Positions 34,737 to 42,962 of a stretch of DNA of 64,000 bases are shown in pieces. Both the position numbers and the translations under genes were made by a program. The first letter of the stretch is position 1; the number at the start of each line of letters is the position of its first letter. This DNA comes from Natrarchaeobius halalkaliphilus (GTDB lineage Archaea > Halobacteriota > Halobacteria > Halobacteriales > Natrialbaceae), in NCBI RefSeq assembly GCF_003841485.1, contig NZ_REFY01000001.1, positions 434,001 to 498,000 of the forward strand, read 5' to 3'. Below the pieces are notes generated by a model. That model worked only from the letters and a program-made list of their open reading frames with translations. It searched no databases and had not been told where the DNA came from.

Positions 34737-35930
34737 TTACAGATCATTGGGATGATGTCTAGTATTATATGTATTCATGAAATGCTTTCCTCGTAAATCC
34801 TCTGGGAGAGTATCTTTATTAAGTGCTTGAGTGTAGTGCTTGTGAAGATCAAGTTCTTTCGTCTTGCGCTCTGTTCTTATGTCCGGTGAACTGTCTCCCA
34901 TAAGTTGTTGAAACCGATCATAGACCCCATTCGCTAACACGTCTACATTGTGTCCCAGGACCTTCATCATTTTCTCCCGGCCATCGAGATCAGTAAACTC
35001 AACAATATCTCGAGTGCTCCGTCCGAGTGAGCTCGTTGAGACGCCGTAGTACCACTTCAGTTCCTCGTCAAATTGTGCGTAGTAGCCAGCAATGTCGTCG
35101 AAAAGTGTGTCCCGATCCCGAAGGTGGTCCGTCAGTAACTCGTCGATGTATTCCCCTTCAGTCAGTCCGTGTTCGTCGAGGTAATACGCCTGGAGCGACT
35201 TTCCCTGTCCTGGACCGAAGTCCTCACGAGCGATGTGAACCTGTGCGTACTTTGGATTGTACGTCATCGGACGAACCCGGCGTCCCGCTCGTAGCGTGGG
35301 TTCACCGTCCCAGAGGACTTCCTCCGATCGGTTCGAGTAGTGCCAGATGCTTCCCCATCCGAACGCGACGAGACACACCATCGGTAGTAGCCGATGCGAG
35401 TGGATCCCTGGGGGATACTCGAGTAATTCGCGTTCGAAGAGGCCCGCGGACCGACAGTCGGTGGCATTAAAGAGAAGAAACTGGTCCATGAAATGCCCAG
35501 GCGGATACTGTTCCAGAAATTTCTCTGTACTCGTTTTGAACGCTACGGAGGCGTCACGTTCGTCCATCGAATCGATAAGCGACTGTAACCCTTCTTCCGA
35601 GAGCGGCCAGGCATCGGAGTGAAGGTGCAAGACGTGATCGACCTCGTCACACGAGAGGGCTCCTCGAATCGCGGTTCGAATAGTATTGTTGACTCTGAGC
35701 AGAAAATTCACTCGTTTCGATCGACCGGCTATCGATTCATCGGCATCGATTTGTGCACCCTGTTCAAAATGGTCGATTTCCGAGCTTAGATCCGACACCT
35801 TTTCGTGAGCATTCGGGTGATTCGAACAGACTGAAACGAAGTATTCGTCTTCCCAGTTGTTCCGAACGATATCCAGTAAGACACCGAGGTCCTCGAACTT
35901 GTCGTAAAGGGAGACGGATACACCGATCAT
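34737..35930 (-). CDS. Glycosyltransferase-like protein of the glycan cluster
   Basis: A 397-residue protein from the ATG at 35930. The N-terminal part looks like a GT-A nucleotide-binding fold (IGVSVSLYDKFEDLGVLLDIVRNN), with HVLHLHSDAWPLSEEG at about residues 100-115 in the place of a DxD-type metal motif. FNATDCRSAGLF and HSHRLLPMVCLVAFGWGS follow. No membrane segment is seen. A TATA-like TTTATAG at about 35955-35961 places the transcript start near 35930, supporting this start over 35963. Family uncertain; a sugar transferase acting in this locus is the best reading. Confidence 0.65.
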   Translation of the reverse strand: MIGVSVSLYDKFEDLGVLLDIVRNNWEDEYFVSVCSNHPNAHEKVSDLSSEIDHFEQGAQIDADESIAGRSKRVNFLLRVNNTIRTAIRGALSCDEVDHVLHLHSDAWPLSEEGLQSLIDSMDERDASVAFKTSTEKFLEQYPPGHFMDQFLLFNATDCRSAGLFERELLEYPPGIHSHRLLPMVCLVAFGWGSIWHYSNRSEEVLWDGEPTLRAGRRVRPMTYNPKYAQVHIAREDFGPGQGKSLQAYYLDEHGLTEGEYIDELLTDHLRDRDTLFDDIAGYYAQFDEELKWYYGVSTSSLGRSTRDIVEFTDLDGREKMMKVLGHNVDVLANGVYDRFQQLMGDSSPDIRTERKTKELDLHKHYTQALNKDTLPEDLRGKHFMNTYNTRHHPNDL

Positions 35931-36060
35931 AGGTCTGAGTCGCTGAGCGACCACTATAAACATATTGAACGTAGAGGGGACCCGAAAACGAATCAGAGGT
36001 GAGATTTCGTTCCGATCAAATCAAGATCGGAATCAGATTTGGAACTGGCAGTCCTGCGGT

Positions 36061-37854
36061 TTACCCCCTAGATTGGATGGTGTACAGTTCCGCGTACTCG
36101 CCTTCTTTATTAAGCAATTCGTCGTGGGTACCCGATTCGATAATCTCTCCGTCATCGACCGTGTGGATTCGATCGGCATTCTTCACCGTCGACAGCCGAT
36201 GGGCGATCGCGATGATCCCGTACTCACGATCCATCGCTTCGATCGCGGCCTGTACTTCACGCTCGAGGCTCGAGTCGAGGTCGCTCGTCGCTTCGTCGAG
36301 GACGAGGAAATCGGCATCTTTCAACAGTGCTCGCGCAAGTGCGACTCGCTGGCGCTGCCCGCCAGATAACCGCACACCGTCGTCACCTAACTGTGACTCG
36401 TAACCGTCCGGGAGTTCGTCCACAAACTCGTCGACCTTCGCGATCCTACAGACTCGTTCGATGTCCTCTCGTGTCGCATCTCGGTTTCCGATCGTGATAT
36501 TGTTCTCGAGCGTATCGTTGAAAATGAACGGTTGTTGACGGACGACTGCAATCGACTCACGCCACTCCTCGAGCGAATATTCTTCGATTGGGCAACTATT
36601 GGCCCGTATCTCCCCGCTGTCTGGACGATACATTTGTGCTAACAACGAAACGATAGTAGACTTTCCAGCCCCAGATTGTCCAACGAACGCGACGAGCTCG
36701 CCCTTCTCAACCTCGAAGGAAATCCCGTTGAGAATCGTTTCGTCATTATCGTACGAGAAGTGGACGTTGTCAAACGAGATGTGCTGGATATCCGGAACTG
36801 AGCGTTCGCCATCAGTCTCTTGGCGTTTTTCGAGCTGATCCAGGAACTTCTGAGTTCGGACGAGATGAGAGATATGGCCTTCAACCGAGTACAGACGGCT
36901 GTTCAACTTGCTGACCTGGGGAGCGAGTTGGAACATCGCAATGAGGAAGATACCGAGCTCGCCCAGCGAAAGCCCGGTAAAGACGAATCCGATGTAGATC
37001 AGGACGAATAGCGTGACGGCTGCAGATAATCGATAAAAGTTGTCGATGGCGGCTTCGTTGCGGGTGAGTTCGATCGATGACGTTGCATACTGTTCGACAG
37101 ATCCGAAAAAGTTAGAGAATACCTCGTCGGCCAGTCCAAAGAGCTTCACGTCCCGAATACCCTGCGTACCTGCTTGTACAGATTCTTGAACGCGTTCGTT
37201 CGCCTCCGCGACTCGTGTTCCGACAGTAACGGCCGGCTCGACGACGAATCGTAGCAGAATCGTAATTCCTCCGAGGAGGACAACCGCGAACACCGTCATC
37301 GACGGCGTAATGTACAACATTACTGCGAAGTACATCAAGATTAGAAAGAGCGTCTCCATGAGTTCGACTCCCTTTTGAATGACTTTTCCGGAATATCGGG
37401 TTTCGGTGATGATCGCGTTCAAAACGTCGTCGGATCCTTCCTCGTCGAAGTATCCAACCTCCGCACCCAGCGCGTGTTCGAACGCTCGAGCCCTGAGCGT
37501 CTGCTCATACCGGTAACTCAGAACGCCCTTGAGCCATGCCACAAGAAACGACATCGTGTACCGGAACGTCATCACGGCCGCGACCCCCAGGATCAGATAA
37601 CCGAGCGTGAAGGGAATACCAGCGAACTCGTAGAACGCGATGAAGGCGTCCATAACCGGTCCGTCGCTTGCAACCGGTTCTTCGGCCTGTGCAACTTCGA
37701 TAATCGGATAGATGAAGCCGAGGCCGACTCCCTCGAAGAACGCGACGAATCCGCCGAGGAGGACCAGGCCGAACGTAAGGAGTGGCCGATATCGAGCGAC
37801 TCGAGCCAGTGCGTTGGCCTTTTCGCGCCAGGTGAGATCTGCAGCGTCCGTCAT
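36061..37854 (-). CDS. ABC exporter (fused membrane and ATPase domains)
   Basis: A 597-residue half-transporter of the MsbA/lipid-flippase type. Six membrane helices lie in residues 20-320, then an ATPase domain with Walker A VAFVGQSGAGKST (about residue 390), Q-loop VVRQQPFIF, signature LSGGQRQRVALARAL, Walker B FLVLDEATSDLD and the H-loop AHRLST. It would act as a homodimer in the cytoplasmic membrane. In a glycan locus it probably flips or exports a lipid-linked oligosaccharide. A TATA-like TTTATGA about 30 bases upstream suggests a near-leaderless mRNA. Confidence 0.93.
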   Translation of the reverse strand: MTDAADLTWREKANALARVARYRPLLTFGLVLLGGFVAFFEGVGLGFIYPIIEVAQAEEPVASDGPVMDAFIAFYEFAGIPFTLGYLILGVAAVMTFRYTMSFLVAWLKGVLSYRYEQTLRARAFEHALGAEVGYFDEEGSDDVLNAIITETRYSGKVIQKGVELMETLFLILMYFAVMLYITPSMTVFAVVLLGGITILLRFVVEPAVTVGTRVAEANERVQESVQAGTQGIRDVKLFGLADEVFSNFFGSVEQYATSSIELTRNEAAIDNFYRLSAAVTLFVLIYIGFVFTGLSLGELGIFLIAMFQLAPQVSKLNSRLYSVEGHISHLVRTQKFLDQLEKRQETDGERSVPDIQHISFDNVHFSYDNDETILNGISFEVEKGELVAFVGQSGAGKSTIVSLLAQMYRPDSGEIRANSCPIEEYSLEEWRESIAVVRQQPFIFNDTLENNITIGNRDATREDIERVCRIAKVDEFVDELPDGYESQLGDDGVRLSGGQRQRVALARALLKDADFLVLDEATSDLDSSLEREVQAAIEAMDREYGIIAIAHRLSTVKNADRIHTVDDGEIIESGTHDELLNKEGEYAELYTIQSRG

Positions 37855-37986
37855 TCGGAATTATCTACGGTTCCGGTTCGCGGTTCATAAACATGCTGTT
37901 TCGCGTGATTGGACCAGCCGCTGCCGGTATGAACGGAGAACGATCGCTCACAAAGTATATGTCGCCCTGTCAGAACCATGTAGAAC

Positions 37987-38718
37987 ATGCAAGCAGTCGT
38001 TCTGGCAGCCGGAAAGGGCACCCGCCTCCGGCCGCTCACCGAAGACAAGCCGAAGGTCCTCGTGGAAGTCGACGGCAAACCCCTCGTCGAGGACGTCTTC
38101 GACAACCTGCTCGAGATCGGCGTCACGGAACTGATCGTCGTCGTGGGCTACCGGAAAGAACAGATCATCGAGCGCTACGGCGACGAGTACGAGGGCGTCC
38201 CGATAACCTACACGCACCAGCGCGAACAGCTGGGACTCGCACACGCCATCCTCCAGGCGGAGCCACACGTCGACGACGACTTCGTGCTCATGCTGGGCGA
38301 CAATATCTTCCGGGGCAACCTCGGGGACGTCGTCAACCGCCAGCGAGAAGACCGCGCCGACGCCGCCTTCCTCGTCGAGGAGGTTCCCATGGAGGAAGCC
38401 TCCCGGTACGGCGTCCTCGACACCAACGAGTACGGCGAGATCGTCGAGGTGATGGAAAAGCCCGACGACCCGCCGTCGAACCTGGTCATGACCGGCTTTT
38501 ACACGTTCACGCCGGCGATCTTCCACGCCTGCCATCTCGTGCAGCCGAGCGATCGCGGCGAGTACGAACTCCCGGACGCGATCGACCTGCTGATCCAGTC
38601 CGGGCGAACGATCGACGCCATCCGGATGGACGGCTGGCGCATCGATGTCGGCTACCCGGAGGATCGCGAGCGAGCCGCCGAGCGACTCGAGGAGAAAGCG
38701 CAAACGCCTGCCGAGTAG
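37987..38718 (+). CDS. aglF: Sugar-1-phosphate nucleotidyltransferase (AglF-like)
   Basis: A 243-residue NTP-transferase with LAAGKGTRLRPLTEDKPKVLVEV at the start, MLGDNIFRGN holding the catalytic Asp and EKPDDPPSNLVMTGFY. It resembles haloarchaeal AglF, which makes UDP-glucose for the N-glycosylation pathway; the substrate is assigned by similarity of organisation (AglM- and AglJ-like genes follow within 7 kb). A TATA-like AGTATATG at about 37953-37960 fits a leaderless start. It is divergent from the ABC exporter. Confidence 0.88.
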   Translation: MQAVVLAAGKGTRLRPLTEDKPKVLVEVDGKPLVEDVFDNLLEIGVTELIVVVGYRKEQIIERYGDEYEGVPITYTHQREQLGLAHAILQAEPHVDDDFVLMLGDNIFRGNLGDVVNRQREDRADAAFLVEEVPMEEASRYGVLDTNEYGEIVEVMEKPDDPPSNLVMTGFYTFTPAIFHACHLVQPSDRGEYELPDAIDLLIQSGRTIDAIRMDGWRIDVGYPEDRERAAERLEEKAQTPAE

Positions 38719-38862
38719 CACCCCATCAGTCCGACCCGACACCCGTCGTTACCTCTCTAACCTCGTGTTTCTGAGTTGCTCGATTGATAGCAGTGATGAA
38801 TGTGCAGGCTTCGAAAACGACCATACACAATCTCTATACCATTTCTACACATATGTATACAC

Positions 38863-39087
38863 ATGAGCACAGATAGACGATCGATCCCCGTCTCCATTCC
38901 GGAAGGGTTAGTCGAGGAGCTCGACGATCTCGTGGACGAAGGGCAGTTCGGGTCACGATCCGAAGCACTCCGATACGGTGCACGGCTGGTTACTCGCGAA
39001 GCACACCAGAAACGTCTCCACGAACGAGCAGCAGACGATGCCGAGCAGGACATCGAGGATCGGCTGGAGAGAAAGCGTGTCCGTTGA
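38863..39087 (+). CDS. Ribbon-helix-helix antitoxin-like protein
   Basis: A 74-residue RHH (CopG/VapB-type) DNA-binding protein: beta strand RSIPVSIPEGLVEELDDLV, then GSRSEALRYGARLVTREA. A TATA-like TCTATACC near 38833 is about 28 bases upstream, so the ATG is probably leaderless. A shortened PIN-like frame overlaps its 3' end, so it is an antitoxin whose toxin has been lost or truncated. Confidence 0.8.
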   Translation: MSTDRRSIPVSIPEGLVEELDDLVDEGQFGSRSEALRYGARLVTREAHQKRLHERAADDAEQDIEDRLERKRVR

Positions 39088-39235
39088 TACTGATGTCGTT
39101 CTCGCTATTTGGAACGTTGACGATCGATTCAGCTTAGCAGTCGATCTCGAGTCGATTTCAGACCCAAAAGCGGTGTGTCCTGTCGCTCAGCCCCAGTTTC
39201 TACCTCGAGTCCCCCTTGTCGAGAACGTCCGCTGA
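39078..39235 (+). pseudogene. Truncated VapC/PIN-like toxin remnant
   Basis: A GTG frame overlapping the end of the RHH gene encodes SVDTDVVLAIWNVDDRFS, which looks like the start of a PIN-domain toxin, then ends after 52 codons without the later acidic residues of the fold. The usual length is about 130. Probably a decayed toxin. Confidence 0.45.
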
Positions 39236-39409
39236 AACCTGACAGCCACAGGGTGTGGCGATGTGGGTCAGTGGCCCGGTACTCGAGACCATGGCGATCG
39301 GGGTATTACAGCGGGGACAGCGCGTTGGACCGGGAGGGTCGGCGTCTCCGGTACCGGACGTGGTGTCCGACGATACTCTGTCGGTCATCGGCTCCTCTTG
39401 GGGTTCCAT
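39200..39409 (-). CDS. Small zinc-ribbon-like haloarchaeal protein
   Basis: A 69-residue protein with CPRCNTPIAMV and a second pair in ATPCGCQVSADVL, a four-Cys ribbon. Such small CPxCG-related zinc-finger proteins are widespread in haloarchaea and mostly uncharacterised. The start may instead be Met8 (39388). It is the first gene downstream, on the minus strand, of the structured element at 39488-39598, which could form its 5' leader. Confidence 0.7.
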   Translation of the reverse strand: MEPQEEPMTDRVSSDTTSGTGDADPPGPTRCPRCNTPIAMVSSTGPLTHIATPCGCQVSADVLDKGDSR

Positions 39410-39461
39410 AGCGAAGGCTCCTCGAGCGCAAATCGTGTTTGTTGGCGGTTCGGCGGTCGTG

Positions 39462-39479
39462 CGAGACGTTTATGTCTCG
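39462..39479. promoter_or_regulatory. Inverted repeat with embedded TATA-like core
   Basis: CGAGAC-GTTTAT-GTCTCG, a perfect 6-bp inverted repeat around a TATA-like hexamer. It may be an operator over a plus-strand promoter, or a terminator-like hairpin in a minus-strand transcript. Confidence 0.4.
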
Positions 39480-39487
39480 TGGGGGGT

Positions 39488-39598
39488 AAGTTGAACATGG
39501 CCTCGTAACGAGGTCGACTTGGAAGCCAGCCTCGGGTGCCTCTAACACCCGGGGCATTTCCGTACATGCCCCCTGTACCTGTTGGAGTACTGACTTCC
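39488..39598 (+). ncRNA. Candidate structured RNA with four stems
   Basis: Helices by eye: AAGTTGA (39488-39494) with TCGACTT (39514-39520) enclosing CCTCG-TAA-CGAGG; GGAAGCCAG (39521-39529) with CTGACTTCC (39590-39598) closing a junction; GCCTCGGGTG (39529-39538) with CACCCGGGGC (39546-39555) across a 7-base loop; GTACA (39562-39566) with TGTAC (39574-39578). Two wobble pairs favour the plus strand and one favours the minus strand. A strong minus-strand TATA (GATATAAG, about 39623-39630) would start a transcript near 39600, exactly at the end of the closing stem. No known family recognised. Confidence 0.45.
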
Positions 39599-39724
39599 AT
39601 CACTATGTTCGACTGTGTGTGACTTATATCTACTGGAAATCGAGTGAATATTGGTCAGGACTCGTCCAGTGAATCGGTTACGAGACACGCGTACCATCCT
39701 GTAAAACGGTAACCGAGAATGACG

Positions 39725-39991
39725 TGGCCGAGAGCACGTGCCCGCGCCGTAGCGCGGGTCGTGCGACCCGGGGAAGGGCAGGCGCGCGGAGGCCGTTGCG
39801 GTGTCCGTTCCTGGCGGACTGAAAGGGCGAGCCGTTCTCGCGCCGGGCGAACGGCGACCCGCGGGAGCCGTGAGCGCGGAGCGTCGCTCCGGCGGCCCTG
39901 TCCGAGCGCCGCGCGGTTCGAACGGGAGTGAGAACCGCGGCAAGCGAGGATATCCGTCGGAGCGACCGCGAGGACGGCGAGGGCTTTCGAA
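39725..39991 (-). repeat. Long GC-rich dispersed repeat, copy B (inverted relative to copy A)
   Basis: The minus strand matches copy A (14069-14332) through all conserved blocks. Here the GCCGCGGTTC...GAACCGCG hairpin is an extra insertion relative to A, while A's 9-bp stem is replaced by a GGCGCGAG...CTCGCC hairpin. Loop and arm changes keep pairing, for example CCCGCGC-tacg-GCGCGGG here against CCCGCGC-agg-GCGCGGG in A. Confidence 0.9.
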
Positions 39992-40176
39992 GCGTCACGC
40001 ACGACTCGAGAATTCGTTCCGAACCCATCCTCACCATTGGTGGTGGCCCGGTGTGTTCTACCCAATCCACACCACACAATCCCACCACCGCACATAGCCA
40101 CACTCCAAAAAAACCCACCACACCCACACCAACGACCCAAACACTCATACACAGACCAGTCCAACACCTGTCACGT
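39992..40176. repeat. Strand-skewed CA-rich tract beside copy B
   Basis: From about 40060 to 40170 the plus strand is almost only C and A. On the minus strand this is a GT-rich tract directly upstream of the long repeat, the same arrangement as the GT-rich array before copy A. It also forms the 5' region of the membrane protein gene at 40177. Confidence 0.6.
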
Positions 40177-41058
40177 ATGTCGCCCTCCACGATATCGGAT
40201 CGCCTCCGCGCGTCCCCCGCGGACGGTATCCTCGGCGTCGCGATCGAGCCCCGGACGTACAAGAACCTGTGTTACCTACTGCTGGCGATACCCCTCGGGT
40301 TCGCGTACGGGTTCATCCTCCTGTTCGGGTTCCTCTTCGGCGCGATCCTCTCGCTGTTCGGTATCGGCCTCGTGATCCTGCTCGCGGTCCTCGTCAGCGC
40401 TCGAGTCCTGGCGGGCTTCGAACGCGTCCTCGCGAACGCGCTGTTGGATCTCGAGTTGGAGCGTCCGGAAGACACGCGCACGGGGTCGTCCGGACTCTGG
40501 GGAACGTTCAAGCGCTATCTCGAGGCGGCCTCGACCTGGCGGGGCGTGGGCTTTCTCGTGTTGAAGTCCTGGCTGGCCGTGGTGGCGTTCGTCCTCCTGA
40601 TCGTGTTCGCGACGCTCGTCTCGCTGGTGTCGTCGCCGCTTCGCTACCCCCACGAGGTCGAGTTCGTCACGGTCAACGACGAGCCGATCGCCTGGGCGAT
40701 CGGGACGCTCCCGGAGGCGGCCCTCGCCGCGTTCCTCGGACTCGTCGGCCTCGTTCTCTTCGCCCACGTCTCGAACGCGGTGGCGTACGTCGCCGGCCGG
40801 ATGGCGCTCGCCATGCTCGACGGATCGGCGTCGACCGACGAGGCGGAGCCACCCACCGAACCCGAGTCATCCGACGGATCGAATGCGGCCACCGAACCCG
40901 AGTCGCTCGAGGGGAGGGATGAACCCGAGAACGCGGACCCACTCGAGAACCCGAACGCACCCGAAAACCCGGACTCGTCCGAGGGGTCGAATGCGCTCGA
41001 TGACTCGAGTGCACCCGAGGATTCCGACCCGTCCGAGGATCCCTCGAGTCGGCCGTGA
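40177..41058 (+). CDS. Sensor-domain membrane protein with acidic tail
   Basis: A 293-residue protein. Four hydrophobic segments (two near residues 30-70, LLAIPLGFAYGFILLFGFLFG and following, then two near 125-150 and 185-210) and the short extracellular loop fit the putative sensor domain of the PF13796 type seen in haloarchaeal proteins. The C-terminal ~75 residues are a low-complexity Glu/Ser/Asp/Pro tail. The final 14 codons and stop are identical to those of the RHH gene at 41143. No kinase domain follows. Role unknown. Confidence 0.75.
   Translation: MSPSTISDRLRASPADGILGVAIEPRTYKNLCYLLLAIPLGFAYGFILLFGFLFGAILSLFGIGLVILLAVLVSARVLAGFERVLANALLDLELERPEDTRTGSSGLWGTFKRYLEAASTWRGVGFLVLKSWLAVVAFVLLIVFATLVSLVSSPLRYPHEVEFVTVNDEPIAWAIGTLPEAALAAFLGLVGLVLFAHVSNAVAYVAGRMALAMLDGSASTDEAEPPTEPESSDGSNAATEPESLEGRDEPENADPLENPNAPENPDSSEGSNALDDSSAPEDSDPSEDPSSRP
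41014..41058 (+). repeat. 45-bp shared 3' end, copy 1
   Basis: Identical to 41395-41439, including the stop codon. It encodes the tail PEDSDPSEDPSSRP in the same frame in both genes. Confidence 0.9.
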
Positions 41059-41142
41059 CGCGAGAGGGGGTGGAACAACCGCGAGTCAGGTGACGATCAC
41101 GTCTCGCGTGGACGAACGGTTATACCACGCGGCCTGTAACAC

Positions 41143-41439
41143 GTGCGTATGTCGAGTGGGGATACACAAAACGGGGACGACCCGGAGAAGACGAACATCA
41201 ACATTCGATTGACCGAGACGTTTCTCGAGGATATCGACGCGACGTGGGCTGAAGAAGGATACAACAGCCGGAGCGAGTTCATCCGCGAAGCGCTCCGCGA
41301 TGCCGTCCGGCATCCTGGACTGACCCGCAAGAGTTGGAAGGAGATCGCGGCCGTCGAACATGCCCGTCGGACAGGAGAGAGCGACGCGTTCGCCCCCGAG
41401 GATTCCGACCCGTCCGAGGATCCCTCGAGTCGGCCGTGA
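41143..41439 (+). CDS. Ribbon-helix-helix protein with shared acidic tail
   Basis: A 98-residue RHH regulator (NINIRLTETFLEDIDATWAEEGYNSRSEFIREALRDAV, residues about 17-54), with a basic/helical middle (LTRKSWKEIAAVEHARR). Its last 14 residues repeat the tail of the upstream membrane protein exactly. The PIN-type remnant at 42963 is too far away to be its partner with confidence. It may regulate the neighbouring glycan genes. Confidence 0.75.
   Translation: MRMSSGDTQNGDDPEKTNINIRLTETFLEDIDATWAEEGYNSRSEFIREALRDAVRHPGLTRKSWKEIAAVEHARRTGESDAFAPEDSDPSEDPSSRP
41395..41439 (+). repeat. 45-bp shared 3' end, copy 2
   Basis: Direct repeat of 41014-41058, 381 bases away. The two host genes are otherwise unrelated. 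Confidence 0.9.
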
Positions 41440-41510
41440 ACCCGACCCGCTCGAGTCAGGCCCGACGCGAACCCAAAAACGACTAACGCTCGCCCCTCGT
41501 TTGACGCGCT

Positions 41511-42905
41511 ATGTACGTCTCCATCGTCGGCAGCGGCTACGTCGGGACGACCGTCGCCGCCTGTCTCGCGGACCTGGGCCACGACGTCGTCAACGTCGAG
41601 ATCGACGAGGGCATCGTCGAGACGATCAACGCGGGCGAGGCACCCATCCACGAGGAGGGACTCGCGGAGCGCATCGAGGAACACGCCGGAACGTCTCTCA
41701 GGGCGACGACGGAGTACGCGGACGTTCGCGAGACGGACGTTACGTTCCTCTGTCTCCCGACGCCCCAGGCCGACGACGGCAGCCTCGAGCTCGCGCCCAT
41801 GCGCGCCGGCACGGAGATGCTGGGCGAGGCCCTCGCCCCGAAACTCGAGGCGGGCGACGACCACCTCGTCGTCGTCAAGAGCACCGTCCTTCCGGGGACC
41901 ACGGAGGACGTCGTCGGGCCGATCCTCGAGGAGACCGCCGATACGACGATCGGAACGGGCGTCGAACTCGCGATGAACCCGGAGTTCCTCCGGATGGGGA
42001 CCGCAGTCGAGGACTTCCTCGAGCCGGACAAGGTCGTGATCGGCGCGACGAGCGAGGACGCCGCCGCGACGCTCCGGGAGCTGTACGCGCCGATCCTCGG
42101 AGCCGCGACCGCCGCGGGCTCGAGCGGCGACGAACCGAACGCGTCCGACAACTCGAGCGGCGACGACTCGACCGCCGCGGGCTCGAACGCGTCCGATCCG
42201 CCGGATCTCGTCGAGACCGGCGTTCGCGAGGCCGAGCTCATCAAGTACGCGAACAACGCCTTTCTCGCCGCGAAGGTGTCGCTGGTCAACGAGCTCGGCA
42301 ACGTGGCCAAGGCCTACGGCGCGGACGCCTACGAGGTGCTCGCGGCCGTCGGCCTCGACGACCGGATCGCAGAGCGGTTCATGCGCTCGGGACTGGGCTG
42401 GGGCGGCTCGTGTTTCCCGAAGGACGTCGACGCGCTGCGAGCGGGCGCGCGAGAGCAGGGCTACGAGCCCGCACTGTTAGACGCCGCCGTCGCCGTCAAC
42501 GACGCCCAGCCGCGCCGGCTCGTCTCCGTACTCGAGGAGCACGTCGATCTCGAGGGCGCACGGGTCGCGGTGCTCGGACTCTCGTTCAAGCCGGGGACCG
42601 ACGACGTGCGAAAGTCCCGCGCGCTGGACGTCATCGACGCGCTCCTCGAGCGAGGCGCACGCCCCGTCGCCTACGATCCCGTCGCGATGGAGAACGTCCG
42701 GAGCGCCCATCCCGACCTCCCGGTCGAGTACGCCGACTCGGCCGCGGACGCACTCGAGGGAGCCGAGGGTGCCGTCGTCGCCACCGACTGGCCCGAGTTC
42801 GACGACCTCTCTGTTGCGGGGATGGCCCGGCGCGTCCTCGTCGACGGCCGACGGATCGACGTCGACCGAGGCGAACTCGAGGTGTACGAAGGACTGACGT
42901 GGTGA
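41511..42905 (+). CDS. aglM: UDP-sugar 6-dehydrogenase (AglM-like)
   Basis: A 464-residue UDP-glucose/GDP-mannose dehydrogenase family enzyme that oxidises an NDP-hexose to the uronate, here likely UDP-glucuronate for N-glycans. It has SIVGSGYVGTTVAACLADLGHDV, VKSTVLPGTT, AMNPEFLRMG, the central ELIKYANNAFLAAKVSLVNE and the active site GLGWGGSCFPKDV with the catalytic Cys. A low-complexity insert of about 30 residues (SSGDEPNASDNSSGDDSTAA) separates the N-terminal and central domains, unusual for the family. The length is otherwise normal. Confidence 0.94.
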   Translation: MYVSIVGSGYVGTTVAACLADLGHDVVNVEIDEGIVETINAGEAPIHEEGLAERIEEHAGTSLRATTEYADVRETDVTFLCLPTPQADDGSLELAPMRAGTEMLGEALAPKLEAGDDHLVVVKSTVLPGTTEDVVGPILEETADTTIGTGVELAMNPEFLRMGTAVEDFLEPDKVVIGATSEDAAATLRELYAPILGAATAAGSSGDEPNASDNSSGDDSTAAGSNASDPPDLVETGVREAELIKYANNAFLAAKVSLVNELGNVAKAYGADAYEVLAAVGLDDRIAERFMRSGLGWGGSCFPKDVDALRAGAREQGYEPALLDAAVAVNDAQPRRLVSVLEEHVDLEGARVAVLGLSFKPGTDDVRKSRALDVIDALLERGARPVAYDPVAMENVRSAHPDLPVEYADSAADALEGAEGAVVATDWPEFDDLSVAGMARRVLVDGRRIDVDRGELEVYEGLTW

Positions 42906-42962
42906 GAACGAGCGAAGCGAACGGGCGGTCGGACGGAGCGTATTGATCGGCGGATCGCCGGC

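Noticed and set aside
39200-39508. Overlapping plus-strand ORFs opposite the small zinc-ribbon gene
   Set aside because: The minus-strand frame has the paired CxxC-type motifs; the plus frames have none.
39521-39598. tRNA or tRNA-like gene
   Set aside because: The length (78) and junction look tRNA-like, but the loop CCTCTAA lacks U33, the T-loop consensus is absent, and the acceptor-like stem has a mismatch. Kept as an unassigned structured RNA.
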